Under the pieces are notes generated by a model. The model had not been told where the DNA came from and searched no databases. It saw nothing but the letters and a program-made list of their open reading frames with translations. From assembly GCF_003993795.1 (NCBI RefSeq), contig NZ_RWKV01000008.1, positions 1 to 64,000 on the forward strand: a DNA stretch of 64,000 nucleotides, read 5' to 3'. Position numbers and translations under genes: made by a program. This stretch comes from Aquabacter cavernae. GTDB lineage: Bacteria; Pseudomonadota; Alphaproteobacteria; Rhizobiales; Xanthobacteraceae. This document shows positions 1 to 7,923 of the stretch, piece after piece; the stretch's first letter is position 1, and each line of letters opens with the position of its first letter.

Positions 1-94
1 CCTGAACCCGATCCCATCCCGAACTCGGCCGTTAAACTCCACTGCGCCAATGGTACTTCGTCTCAAGACGCGGGAGAGTAGGTCGCTGCCAGGC
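1..94 (+). rRNA. rrf: 5S ribosomal RNA, 3' part
   Basis: The first ~94 bases match the conserved 3' two thirds of a bacterial 5S rRNA: the helix III/loop region with GATCCCATCCCGAACTCGG, then the GGGAGAGTAGGTCGCTGCCAGGC end that would pair with the missing 5' strand. The 5' end lies outside the window. The 3' end is placed from pairing of the terminal GCC-rich strand and may be off by a few bases. It is the last gene of an rRNA operon; no tRNA follows it. Confidence 0.93.
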
Positions 95-142
95 CTGCAA
101 AGGACATGACGTAAGGGATTGCCCTCATCACGAGACACACAA

Positions 143-182
143 CACAAAACCCCCATCGCAGAAATGCAGTGGGGGTTTTGTG
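143..182 (+). terminator. Terminator of the rRNA operon
   Basis: A perfect 13-bp inverted repeat (143-155 CACAAAACCCCCA with 170-182) encloses a 14-base loop about 50 bases after the 5S end. The A-run/T-run is built into the stem, so it could work in both directions. It separates the rRNA operon from the regulator gene downstream. Confidence 0.8.
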
Positions 183-293
183 CGTTCTGGAGGGTGGAAA
201 CGGGGGCGGGGCGGCCGGCACGCGAGCGAACAAACGCGACGGCCGGGCGGCCCATGCGGTATGACTGTTCCATCGGCGCGGAGGCGGTGGGAC

Positions 294-2003
294 ATGGGCG
301 GGAGCGAAACCAGGGACGGCGCCGAAGCCCCCTCGGGAGGTTCGGGCCAAGCCGTTCCGGAGCAAGAGGTCTCGGCACAAGAGAGTTCGGGGCAGGGGGC
401 TTTCGGTCCCGGCGAGCCGTTGCGCGCCACGAGCGGATTCTGGCGCACGCAGGAAATGTTCCTCATCCAGGAAGTCACCCGTCTCATCGGCAAGGGGCTG
501 GAGATGGAAGGCGTGCTGCGCGAGATGCTGCATCTCCTGTCCGAACTGCTGGGCCTCAATCGCGGTCGCATCGTCCTGAAGGATCCCGATGGCGACGGAT
601 ATCGCATCGCCTATGCCTATGGTCTCACCCGCGCGGAGATGGATCGCGGGCGGTATGCGCCGGGGGAGGGGATCACCGGGCGGGTGATCGAGGACGGGCA
701 CCTGGTCATCGTCCAGGATATCGACAAGGAGCCGCTCTTCCTCGGGCGGGCCGTGGAGCGTACGCGCCTGCCGCCGGGCGTGGTGGCTTTTCTGGTCCTG
801 CCCATCCGTGTCGGCCACCGCACCGTGGGCGCGCTCGCCTGTCATCGCATCCGGCACCGCGAGCGGCCGCTGGCGGATGATCTTGCCATGCTGCGCATCA
901 TGGTCACCATGATCGGCCAGCTCCTGACGCTGAATGAGCGGGTGGGCGAGAAGACGCGGGCGTTGGAAGCGCGCAACGAAATGCTGGCGCGGGCCCTGAG
1001 CGCGGACCGGGTGCGCTATGGCATCATCGGCTCTTCGCCCGCACTGCTGAAGGCCATCGCCCAGATCGAGCAGGTGTCGGCAGCCCAGGCCAGCGTCCTG
1101 CTGCTGGGGGAATCGGGCAGCGGCAAGGAATTGTTCGCCCGCGCTTTGCATCTGGCCGGCCCGCGCCGGAACAAGCCCTTCATCAAGGTCAATTGCGCGG
1201 CCATCCCCGAAAGCCTGTTCGAGTCGGAGCTGTTCGGCCATGAGCGCGGTGCCTTTACCGGCGCGGTCGCGTCCCGGCCCGGCTGGTTCGAGCAAGCCCA
1301 CCAGGGCACCATCTTCCTGGACGAGGTGGGGGAACTCCCCGCGCCGCTCCAGGCCAAGCTGTTGCGCGTGCTGCAGGAAAGCGTGGTGGTGCGGCTTGGC
1401 GGCACGCGCGAGATCAAGGTGGATACCCGCCTCGTCGCCGCCACCAACCGGGACCTGGGCGCCGACGTGGCGCGCGGTGTGTTCCGGGAGGACCTGTTCT
1501 ACCGGCTGAACGTCATTCCCATCCACTTGCCCGCTTTGTCGGAGCGGCGCGAGGATATTCCCGACCTCGTCATGCATGTCCTGGCCCGGACCAACCAGGA
1601 GAATGCGCGCAACGTGAACCTGACGGACGCCGCCGTGCGCCATCTGGCGGGTCTGCCCTGGCCGGGCAATGTGCGCCAGCTTTCCAATTTCATCGAGCGC
1701 CTCGTCCTGCTGGCGCCGAAGCCCGTGCTGGGCGTGGCGGACGTGGCCGCGGCGCTGGCGGAGCTTGGAGGCAGGGAGCTTGGAGGCAGGGAGATCGCGC
1801 CAGCGTCCATGCCGCGCGCCGCCTCCGATCCCGCCTATCGGCCCTATCTGCGCGCCAATTCCCACCGGGCGCAGGATCTGGCGGAGGCTCTCGCACGGGC
1901 CGGCGGCAACAAGTCCCGCGCCGCGCAGATTCTCGGTCTCACCGAGCGGCAGTTCGCCTATCGCTGGCGCAAGATCGAGATGGATGAGACGGGCGAGATC
2001 TAG
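294..2003 (+). CDS. Sigma-54-dependent activator, NifA-like (GAF-AAA-Fis)
   Basis: 569-residue enhancer-binding protein. An N-terminal GAF-type sensor domain (roughly residues 55-210) precedes a sigma-54 AAA+ domain with Walker A GESGSGKE (about residue 272), the GAFTGA sigma-54 contact loop (about 318) and the conserved PWPGNVRQL segment. A C-terminal Fis-type helix-turn-helix (GNKSRAAQILGLTERQ) follows. The ATG at 294 is chosen for a GGAGG nine bases upstream; in-frame starts at 180 and 261 would run into the rRNA terminator. The RQFAYR ending of the HTH resembles the NifA/VnfA group, but the cysteine cluster of oxygen-sensitive rhizobial NifA after the AAA domain is missing, so nitrogen fixation is not implied. 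A palindrome and a -24/-12 promoter lie just downstream, so it probably activates the next operon. The GAF ligand is unknown. Confidence 0.9.
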   Translation: MGGSETRDGAEAPSGGSGQAVPEQEVSAQESSGQGAFGPGEPLRATSGFWRTQEMFLIQEVTRLIGKGLEMEGVLREMLHLLSELLGLNRGRIVLKDPDGDGYRIAYAYGLTRAEMDRGRYAPGEGITGRVIEDGHLVIVQDIDKEPLFLGRAVERTRLPPGVVAFLVLPIRVGHRTVGALACHRIRHRERPLADDLAMLRIMVTMIGQLLTLNERVGEKTRALEARNEMLARALSADRVRYGIIGSSPALLKAIAQIEQVSAAQASVLLLGESGSGKELFARALHLAGPRRNKPFIKVNCAAIPESLFESELFGHERGAFTGAVASRPGWFEQAHQGTIFLDEVGELPAPLQAKLLRVLQESVVVRLGGTREIKVDTRLVAATNRDLGADVARGVFREDLFYRLNVIPIHLPALSERREDIPDLVMHVLARTNQENARNVNLTDAAVRHLAGLPWPGNVRQLSNFIERLVLLAPKPVLGVADVAAALAELGGRELGGREIAPASMPRAASDPAYRPYLRANSHRAQDLAEALARAGGNKSRAAQILGLTERQFAYRWRKIEMDETGEI

Positions 2004-2022
2004 ACCCTGAAAGCCATTATCG

Positions 2023-2038
2023 ACAATGTCGACATTGT
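2023..2038. promoter_or_regulatory. 16-bp palindrome, putative enhancer site of the activator
   Basis: ACAATGTCGACATTGT is a perfect 16-bp palindrome 20 bases after the activator stop codon and about 80 bases upstream of the -24 element. This is the usual distance for an upstream activating sequence of a sigma-54 enhancer-binding protein. Assignment to the adjacent activator is inferred from position and symmetry. Confidence 0.65.
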
Positions 2039-2117
2039 TGGCAAAGGCGCTGGGCGCCATCTTCTCCTTCCCATGAAAACCTAAGGATTCTCAGGGGTTC
2101 AGCGCGCCCGCGCGGTT

Positions 2118-2132
2118 TGGCACAGGGCTTGC
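2118..2132 (+). promoter_or_regulatory. Sigma-54 (-24/-12) promoter
   Basis: TGGCAC, five bases, then TTGC: an exact match to the RpoN promoter core. The invariant GG is at 2119-2120 and GC at 2131-2132, 12 bases apart. It lies 50 bases before the OsmC-like start codon and directly downstream of a sigma-54 activator gene. RpoN itself is encoded at 12378-13916. Confidence 0.85.
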
Positions 2133-2182
2133 GAAACGGGGTGTGAGGGCGCTCGCCGCCCAACTCACCGAGGAAAGCCCCG

Positions 2183-2749
2183 ATGACCGCACCTGTCGAG
2201 ACCGCACCTGTCGCAGAAACCACCGTGACCACCTATCTGCGCCCCATCGACCGGGACGGCCTGATGGCGTTCGCCGAGAAGGGCCGCAACAATCCCGGCT
2301 CCCGTGGCACCAACGTGGTGAAGACCGTCTGCGAAGGCCAGTATCGCACCCTCTCTTATGTGGGCGACCACACCCCGGTGGTGGTGGACGAGCCCCTGCA
2401 TCTGTTCGGCGAGAACACCGCCCCCGCGCCGGGTGAGATCGTCCTGGCCGCGCTGGGCGGCTGCCTCGCCGTGGGCATCACGGCGGTCGCCACCTTCAAG
2501 CAGGTGCGCCTGTCTCGTCTTGAGCTGCGCCTTGAGGGCGATATCGGCAATCCCGCCGCCTGGGGTGCCGGCGGCGCGCAGAAGAAGCCCGAGGATATGG
2601 GCTTCCAGGCCATCCGCGTGTTCGTGACCATCGAAGGCGACGCCACCCGCGCGGAGCTGGATGAGATCGTCCAGCAGGCCAATTACTTCTCGCCGGTGGC
2701 CAACACCATGCGCAATCCCATCCCCTTCCAGATCGCGCTCGCCGATTGA
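2183..2749 (+). CDS. OsmC/YhfA-family thiol-reactive protein
   Basis: 188-residue OsmC-superfamily protein. The conserved helix cysteine is in AALGGCLAVG (Cys94); the typical OsmC tail of the family is recognisable around YFSPVANTMRNP. The second, resolving cysteine expected in the CPV position is replaced by serine (FSPV), so a classic two-cysteine peroxidase cycle looks impossible; Cys50 is the only other candidate partner. The start is supported by GAGGAAAG eight bases upstream. First gene after the sigma-54 promoter, followed by a flavoprotein, a rubredoxin reductase and a persulfide-dioxygenase-like protein. A role in handling organic thiols or persulfides is inferred from that context. 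Confidence 0.85.
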   Translation: MTAPVETAPVAETTVTTYLRPIDRDGLMAFAEKGRNNPGSRGTNVVKTVCEGQYRTLSYVGDHTPVVVDEPLHLFGENTAPAPGEIVLAALGGCLAVGITAVATFKQVRLSRLELRLEGDIGNPAAWGAGGAQKKPEDMGFQAIRVFVTIEGDATRAELDEIVQQANYFSPVANTMRNPIPFQIALAD

Positions 2750-2805
2750 GCCTGGAGTGCTGACCGACATTCAGGTCGATGGATGGGTTCGAGGCTCTCA
2801 ATACC

Positions 2806-2900
2806 CGTCATGCCCGGGCTTGTCCCGGGCATCCACGGCCAACCGTTGAGTGCCACCCGGCGGAGCCCCGTGGATGGCCGGGACAAGCCCGGCCATGACG
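2806..2900. repeat. Palindromic intergenic repeat, copy 1
   Basis: Two arms (2806-2838 and 2868-2900) are near-perfect inverted copies of each other. Each arm is itself palindromic around CCCGGGCTTGTCCCGGG or its counterpart, bounded by GTCATG and CCACGG. Copies 2 (6495-6634) and 3 (41371-41467) in this window share the same arms. REP/BIME-like; sits between the OsmC-like and flavoprotein genes. Confidence 0.85.
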
Positions 2901-3034
2901 ATGCTCTCTCAAAAGAGCCGTCCAGGCCGCCTGAATGTCGATCCACCCTTTGGCCCGTGAGCCCCGCTCGCGGGCCTCCCTCCGCAGAAGTTGAAGACGC
3001 GCTGCCCGCCCGCCGATCCGAAGGAGAGAGTGCC

Positions 3035-4192
3035 ATGGTCCAGACCGCCGCCCTCAGGGCAGATGCCCCGCCGCCGGCCATAGCGGATGCCGCGATCCTG
3101 GCGGCGACCGCGCGCGTCGCGGATGGGCCTTTGGCCGCCGCCGCCGCGCGCATCGACCATGGCGAATATCCCTTGCCGCTCATGGCGGAACTGGGCGCGG
3201 CGGGCGCGCTCGGCGCCCATCTCGATCGCAATGGCGGGCGCTTCGGCCTCGCCATCTCCACCATGGAGCGCGCGAGCCGCGCCTGCGGCGCCACGGGCTT
3301 TCTCATGTGGGCCCATGATGTGTGCGGGCTCTATATGGAGCAGTCCGGCAATCCCGCCCTCATGGGCGCCATGCTGGAGGACCATGCGGCCGGGCGCACC
3401 TTCGGCGGCACGGCGCTGTCCAATCCCATGAAGGCGTTTTCGGGCATCGAGCCGCTGCTGTTCCGGGCGCGCAAGGTGGCGGGCGGCTATGTGGTGCGGG
3501 GCAATCTGCCCTGGGTCAGCCATATCGGCCGGGGCCAATATTGCGGGGCCATCGCCGGCGTGGAAGGGGCGGATGGCGCGGTCTCGCACGAGATCATGTT
3601 CCTCCTGCGCTGTGATGACCGGGCGGACCTGCGCACCTGTCCCACTTTCTCCGGTATGGAAGGCACCAGCACCTTCGGCATCCGGCTGGACGATTATTTC
3701 GTGCCCGAGGCGGACCTCATCGCCGATCCGGCCCGGCCCTTCATCGGCCGCATCAAGGCGGCCTTCATCCTGCTGCAGACCGGCATGGCGCTGGGCGTAT
3801 CGGCGGGCGCCATCGCCTCCATGCGCGAGGTGGAAGGTCCGCTCGGCCATGTGAACCAGTTTCTCGACGACCAGCCGGACGCGCTGGAGGAGGAACTGGA
3901 CGAGATGCGCACCGCCATCCTCGCCTTGGCGCAGACGCCCTATGAGACCGCGAAGGATTATCTGCTGAACGTGCTGGACGCCCGCGCCCAGGGCGCGGAA
4001 TTCGCGCTGCGCACCACCCAGGCGGCGCTGCTGCACCAGGGCGCGCGAGGTTATCTCGCCTCCGCCGGTCCCCAGCGGCGCATCCGCGAGGCCCATTTCG
4101 TGGCCATCGTCACCCCCGCCATCAAGCATCTGCGCTGGGAAATGGCGCGGCTCTCCCGCGAGGTTCAGCCCGCTGCGGGAGGCGCGGCATGA
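3035..4192 (+). CDS. Acyl-CoA dehydrogenase-fold flavoprotein (possible DszC/SfnB-like monooxygenase)
   Basis: 385 residues with the layout of the acyl-CoA dehydrogenase superfamily: helical N-terminal domain (1-105), beta domain with WVSHIG and the EGTSTFGIRLDDYFVP segment that lines the flavin (about 150-235), and a helical C-terminal domain. The frame stays open back to 2783 through the palindromic repeat, but GGAGAG just before the ATG at 3035 marks the start. No CoA-pathway gene (thiolase, hydratase, ligase) is nearby. Members without a CoA context are often FMN- or FAD-dependent monooxygenases acting on sulfur compounds (DszC, SfnB), and the neighbours (OsmC, persulfide dioxygenase, sigma-54 activator) fit that. 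The substrate cannot be read from the sequence. The stop overlaps the next start (ATGA), so the two are translationally coupled. Confidence 0.8.
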   Translation: MVQTAALRADAPPPAIADAAILAATARVADGPLAAAAARIDHGEYPLPLMAELGAAGALGAHLDRNGGRFGLAISTMERASRACGATGFLMWAHDVCGLYMEQSGNPALMGAMLEDHAAGRTFGGTALSNPMKAFSGIEPLLFRARKVAGGYVVRGNLPWVSHIGRGQYCGAIAGVEGADGAVSHEIMFLLRCDDRADLRTCPTFSGMEGTSTFGIRLDDYFVPEADLIADPARPFIGRIKAAFILLQTGMALGVSAGAIASMREVEGPLGHVNQFLDDQPDALEEELDEMRTAILALAQTPYETAKDYLLNVLDARAQGAEFALRTTQAALLHQGARGYLASAGPQRRIREAHFVAIVTPAIKHLRWEMARLSREVQPAAGGAA

Positions 4193-5541
4193 CCGCCATT
4201 TCCGAAACCGCCGCCTTCCCCGAACCCACGGACGGCCTCGGCCCCTGGCGCCAATATCTCTGCCGGGCCTGCGGCCTCATCTATGACGAAGGGGAGGGCG
4301 ACCCGGATGGCGGCCTGCCGCCGGGCACGCGCTTCGCGGAGATTCCGGAGGATTGGGAATGCCCGGTCTGCGGTGTCACCAAGGCGGATTTCGAGCCCTA
4401 TGCCGGTCCCCGCCGCCTGGAGATGGCGGCGCCCACGCCCGTCTCCTCCCGTCCGCGCCATGCGGGCATCGTCATCGTGGGGGCGGGCATTGCCGGCTGG
4501 AGCGTCGCGGAAGCCGTGCGCGCGCTGGATGCCGCCGTTCCCGTCACCCTCGTCACATCCTGCCGGGGCGATGCCTATCACAAGCCCGAATTGTCGGTGG
4601 CGCTGAGCCGGGGGCTCACGCCGGAGCGGCTGGTGCGCGAGACCGGCGCGCAGAAGGCGGCGCGCCTCGGCGTGCGCCTGATGGCCGAGACCTTCGCCAT
4701 GGGGCTCGATGCGAAGCGGCGGCGCCTGCGCACCACGCGCGGCACTGTGCCTTATACCGGCCTCGTCCTCGCCCAGGGCGCGATGCCCGTTCTGCCGGGT
4801 GTGCTGAAGCCGGACCTGTGCTGGCGCATCAATTCGCTCACAGTCTGGAGCGCCCTCAATGCGGCCTTGGCCCCGGAAAGCCGGGTGGCCATCGTCGGCG
4901 CGGGCATGGTGGGCTGCGAGCTGGCCGATGACCTCGCCCGCGCGGGGCATCATGTGACATTGCTGGACAAGGCGCCGCTGCCTTTGGCCGGGCTTCTGCC
5001 GGAGGTGGCCGCTCGCCGCCTCGAAGCTGCCCTGTCGGGTGCGGGCGTGCGGTTCCTTGGCGGGGTGGGCGTCACGGGCCTCGCGCGGAGCGGGGAGAGG
5101 CTGCGCCTTTCCACCGATGCGGGGGATTTCGACGCCGACCATGTGGTTTCGGCCATCGGCCTTGCCACGGACCTGCGCTTGGCCCGCGCGGCGGGGCTGG
5201 CCTGCGACCGGGGCATCGTGGCTGATACGCAGACGCTGCGCACCAGCGCGCCGGACATTTATGCGCTGGGCGATTGCGTCAGCCTCGACGGCGCGCCCTG
5301 CCGCTTCATCGAGCCGGTGGCGGGGCAGGCGAAGGCCATCGCCCATGCGCTCCTCGGCGCGGCGCCCGCGCCCTACGCGCATCGCGCGCCGGTGATCCGC
5401 CTGAAGACGCGCTGCCTGCCTGTCCTCATCGAGGGGGCGGTTCGGCCGGGCGGGGAATGGCGTATCATCCGCGAGGATGGGGAGGCGCTGGTCATGGAGC
5501 AGTGGCTGGACGGCGCGCCCGCCGCCCGGCTGGCGGCATGA
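4189..5541 (+). CDS. Rubredoxin fused to FAD-dependent NAD(P)H:rubredoxin reductase
   Basis: 450 residues. The N-terminal ~65 residues are a rubredoxin with both iron-binding knuckles (Cys25-x2-Cys28 and Cys58-x2-Cys61, CPVCG). The rest is a class II pyridine-nucleotide oxidoreductase: FAD fold at VIVGAGIAGWS (about residue 92), NAD(P)H fold at VAIVGAGMVGCE (about 230) and the IYALGDC FAD-binding motif near 360. Rubredoxin reductases feed electrons from NAD(P)H to an iron-rubredoxin and then to an oxygenase or peroxide/superoxide reductase. Having both partners in one chain makes this a self-contained electron supply, most likely for the flavoprotein it overlaps by four bases. No alkane hydroxylase is present. 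The partner is inferred. Confidence 0.9.
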   Translation: MTAISETAAFPEPTDGLGPWRQYLCRACGLIYDEGEGDPDGGLPPGTRFAEIPEDWECPVCGVTKADFEPYAGPRRLEMAAPTPVSSRPRHAGIVIVGAGIAGWSVAEAVRALDAAVPVTLVTSCRGDAYHKPELSVALSRGLTPERLVRETGAQKAARLGVRLMAETFAMGLDAKRRRLRTTRGTVPYTGLVLAQGAMPVLPGVLKPDLCWRINSLTVWSALNAALAPESRVAIVGAGMVGCELADDLARAGHHVTLLDKAPLPLAGLLPEVAARRLEAALSGAGVRFLGGVGVTGLARSGERLRLSTDAGDFDADHVVSAIGLATDLRLARAAGLACDRGIVADTQTLRTSAPDIYALGDCVSLDGAPCRFIEPVAGQAKAIAHALLGAAPAPYAHRAPVIRLKTRCLPVLIEGAVRPGGEWRIIREDGEALVMEQWLDGAPAARLAA

Positions 5542-5583
5542 TAAGCGCAGGGTTGGGAAATGCTGGGTGAGGAGGCAAGCCTG

Positions 5584-6447
5584 ATGGAAGCGCCCGACGT
5601 CACGTCCTTCTTCGATCCCGATACCAACACCTTCTCATATGTGGTGCGCGATCCCGCGAGCCGGGTGTGCGCCGTCATCGACAGTGTGCTGGATCTCGAT
5701 TACGCGGCCGGCGCCTTCTCCTATGCGGCCGCCGATCGCCTCATCGCCCATGTGCAGGCCCACGGCCTGGAGGTGGAGTGGCTGCTGGAAACCCATGTGC
5801 ATGCCGACCATCTGTCGGCCGCGCCGTATCTCCAGCAGAAGCTGGGCGGGCGCATCGCCATCGGTTCGGGCGTGCGCATTGTCCAGGAGACCTTCGGCAA
5901 GGTGTTCAATGAGGGCACCCAGTTCCGCCGGGACGGCTCGCAATTCGACCGCCTGTTCGAGGATGGGGATCTGTTCGCCATTGGCGGCCTTGAGGTGCGC
6001 GTGCTGCACACGCCGGGCCATACGCCCGCCTGCCTCACCTATCTCATCGGCGATGCGGCCTTCGTGGGCGACACCCTCTTCATGCCGGACGGCGGCACCG
6101 CGCGGGCGGACTTTCCCGGCGGCGATGCCCGCCAGCTCTATCGGTCCATCAGGCGCATCCTGGATCTGCCGCCGCAGACGCGGCTGTTCATGTGCCACGA
6201 CTACGGGCCGAACGGGCGGGAGATCCACAACGAGACCACGGTGGCCGAGCAGCGCGCCCACAACATCCATGTGCGCGACGGCATGGACGAGGACGCCTTC
6301 GTGGAGATGCGCACCCGGCGCGACGCCTCCCTCGCCATGCCCCGCCTCATCCTGCCCTCGCTCCAGGTGAACATGAAGGCCGGCGCCCTGCCGGAGCCGG
6401 ACGCGGAAGGCCGCCGCTTCCTGAAGGTTCCCCTGACGGGGCTTTAG
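5584..6447 (+). CDS. Metallo-beta-lactamase-fold persulfide dioxygenase (Blh/ETHE1-like)
   Basis: 287 residues. Visible metal ligands are His71, His73, Asp75 and His76 in ETHVHADH, His146 in HTPGHT, Asp163 in FVGDT and His205 in CHDY. The GTARADFPGGDARQLYRSI signature and the CHDYGPNG segment are typical of the ETHE1/Blh branch, whose members oxidise glutathione persulfide to sulfite using non-haem iron. The ATG at 5584 is preferred because AGGAGG lies eight bases upstream; an ATG at 5560 lacks this. It is the last gene of the sigma-54-controlled cluster and the strongest hint that the cluster deals with reduced sulfur. No rhodanese domain is fused to it. Confidence 0.85.
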   Translation: MEAPDVTSFFDPDTNTFSYVVRDPASRVCAVIDSVLDLDYAAGAFSYAAADRLIAHVQAHGLEVEWLLETHVHADHLSAAPYLQQKLGGRIAIGSGVRIVQETFGKVFNEGTQFRRDGSQFDRLFEDGDLFAIGGLEVRVLHTPGHTPACLTYLIGDAAFVGDTLFMPDGGTARADFPGGDARQLYRSIRRILDLPPQTRLFMCHDYGPNGREIHNETTVAEQRAHNIHVRDGMDEDAFVEMRTRRDASLAMPRLILPSLQVNMKAGALPEPDAEGRRFLKVPLTGL

Positions 6448-6494
6448 GGCGGATCGGCCACCGCAAAGCCAATGATTGTAACGCTTCTCCAGCT

Positions 6495-6634
6495 GTCATG
6501 CCCGGGCTTGTCCCGGGTATCCACGGCTTTCCCCAAGTCTACCGCCGGCATGTTTTGGTCAACACGTCTCCTCCCTGCCGAAACTCTGCCCTCGGCGGAG
6601 CCCCGTGGATGGCCGGGACACGCCCGGCCATGAC
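6495..6634. repeat. Palindromic intergenic repeat, copy 2
   Basis: Arms 6495-6526 and 6603-6634 match copy 1 almost base for base (GTCATGCCCGGGCTTGTCCC and its inverted partner) but are separated by 76 instead of 29 bases. It fills most of the 343-base gene-free stretch 6448-6790. No other feature is evident there apart from the ribosome binding site GGAGGG before 6791. Confidence 0.85.
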
Positions 6635-6790
6635 GTGGATGATTGGGGTTTAGGGGTGGGAATAGTGATCGGCTCCAGGCTCGGCGCTTCTTGACGGGCG
6701 GGGCTTGCCAGAGGCTGCGCATGGGTCGATAGGCATGTCGCTTCACATGGCGGACCCCGCATGGGGCCGCTGAACGATATGGGAGGGACC

Positions 6791-7783
6791 ATGAAGCGCC
6801 TCATCCGCGCGCTGCTGCGCGCGCCAATCCTCGCTCTCGGCTTCGTCCTTGCTTTGCCCCTGGCCTTGCCCGCCGCCGCGCAGGACTGGCCCATGCGCCA
6901 TGCGGTCAAGATCGTGGTGCCCTTCGGGCCGGGCTCGACGCCCGACTTCATCGCCCGCCTGATGGCGGATCATTTCCAGAAGACCTTCGGGCAGGCCTTC
7001 GTCATCGAGAACAAGGCCGGTGCGGGCGGCAATCGCGGGACGGACGCGGTCGCCAAGGCCGAGCCGGACGGCTACACGATCGGCGTCTCCATCGGCGGCC
7101 CGCTGGGCATCAATGCCCTTCTGTTCGGCAATTTGCCTTACGACCCTGCGAAGGACTTCGCCTATGTGAGCCTCCTGGTGACCCAGCCGAGTGCGCTGGC
7201 GGTGAACACCGTGCTGGAGGTGAATACGGTGGCCGAGCTGATCGCGCTGCTGAAGAAGAATCCCGGCAAGTATAATTACGCCTCCATCGGCAACGGCTCG
7301 CTCTCCCAGCTGGCCATGGAGGCGATCCGGCTCGCCAGCGGCACCGAGATCACCCACATTCCCTACCAGTCCTCCCCCGCGGCGGTGACGGCGCTGATCC
7401 AGAACGACGCGCAGATGGCCTGCCTGCCCGCCATTTCCATCACGCCGCTGGTGGGCACCAAGCCGGTGAAGATCCTGGCGGTCTCCACCGCCAAGCGCAC
7501 CCCCTTCCTGCCGGACGTGCCCACCCTGAAGGAGCAGGGCATCGACGTGGAGGCGGAAGCCTGGAACGGCCTCATCGCCCCCGCCGGCACCCCCGAGCCC
7601 ATCGTGGCGAAGCTGCGGGCGGCGGTGGCCGATGCGCTCTCCCAGCCGGGCGTGCGCGAGAAGCTGGCGGCCCAGCTCATGGAGCCCATTCCGGGTGACG
7701 CGGCCCAGTTCCGTGCCCGCATCGACGCCGACCTCGCCCGCTGGGCGCCGGTCATCCGCGAGGCGAAAATTCAGGTGAACTGA
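6791..7783 (+). CDS. Tripartite tricarboxylate transporter substrate-binding protein (Bug family)
   Basis: 330-residue periplasmic solute receptor. A signal peptide (about 1-31: basic start, hydrophobic LALGFVLALPLALP, then AAAQ) precedes the Bug fold with VPFGPGSTPDFIAR, the VENKAGAGGN-type motif (here VIENKAGAGGNRG) and a DVPTLKEQG motif. Bug proteins capture carboxylates or other small anions for TctAB-type transporters. No tctA/tctB genes are nearby, which is common in this large family. The ATG at 6791 follows GGGAGGG. Separated from the sulfur cluster by a palindromic repeat, so probably its own transcription unit. The ligand is unknown. Confidence 0.88.
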   Translation: MKRLIRALLRAPILALGFVLALPLALPAAAQDWPMRHAVKIVVPFGPGSTPDFIARLMADHFQKTFGQAFVIENKAGAGGNRGTDAVAKAEPDGYTIGVSIGGPLGINALLFGNLPYDPAKDFAYVSLLVTQPSALAVNTVLEVNTVAELIALLKKNPGKYNYASIGNGSLSQLAMEAIRLASGTEITHIPYQSSPAAVTALIQNDAQMACLPAISITPLVGTKPVKILAVSTAKRTPFLPDVPTLKEQGIDVEAEAWNGLIAPAGTPEPIVAKLRAAVADALSQPGVREKLAAQLMEPIPGDAAQFRARIDADLARWAPVIREAKIQVN

Positions 7784-7848
7784 CCGGTATCACGTCAGAA
7801 CTTCACCGCATGCTCGGGTAACACGGAGCCCAATTCTGCCTGTTCCGG

Positions 7849-7871
7849 CCCGGCGGCCTTGAACCGCCGGG
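7849..7871 (+). other. GC-rich hairpin in the leader of the mgtC-like gene
   Basis: CCCGGCGG and CCGCCGGG (7849-7856, 7864-7871) form a perfect 8-bp stem with a seven-base loop, between the Bug gene stop and the mgtC-like start. It has no T-run. It could be a terminator remnant or a structured leader; no known magnesium riboswitch consensus is recognised. Confidence 0.3.
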
Positions 7872-7923
7872 TCCCAGCCGTTACCGAGAGAAGCGACGAG
7901 ACAGCCGGAGGCCGGACAAAGCC

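Noticed and set aside
294-2003. Activator as the nitrogen-fixation regulator NifA
   Set aside because: The GAF-AAA-Fis layout and RQFAYR ending resemble NifA, but the cysteine cluster of rhizobial NifA is absent and no nif gene is nearby; the adjacent promoter belongs to a sulfur-type operon.
2783-3034. Extended N-terminus of the flavoprotein
   Set aside because: The frame is open, but it translates the palindromic repeat; the ribosome site and family length support 3035.
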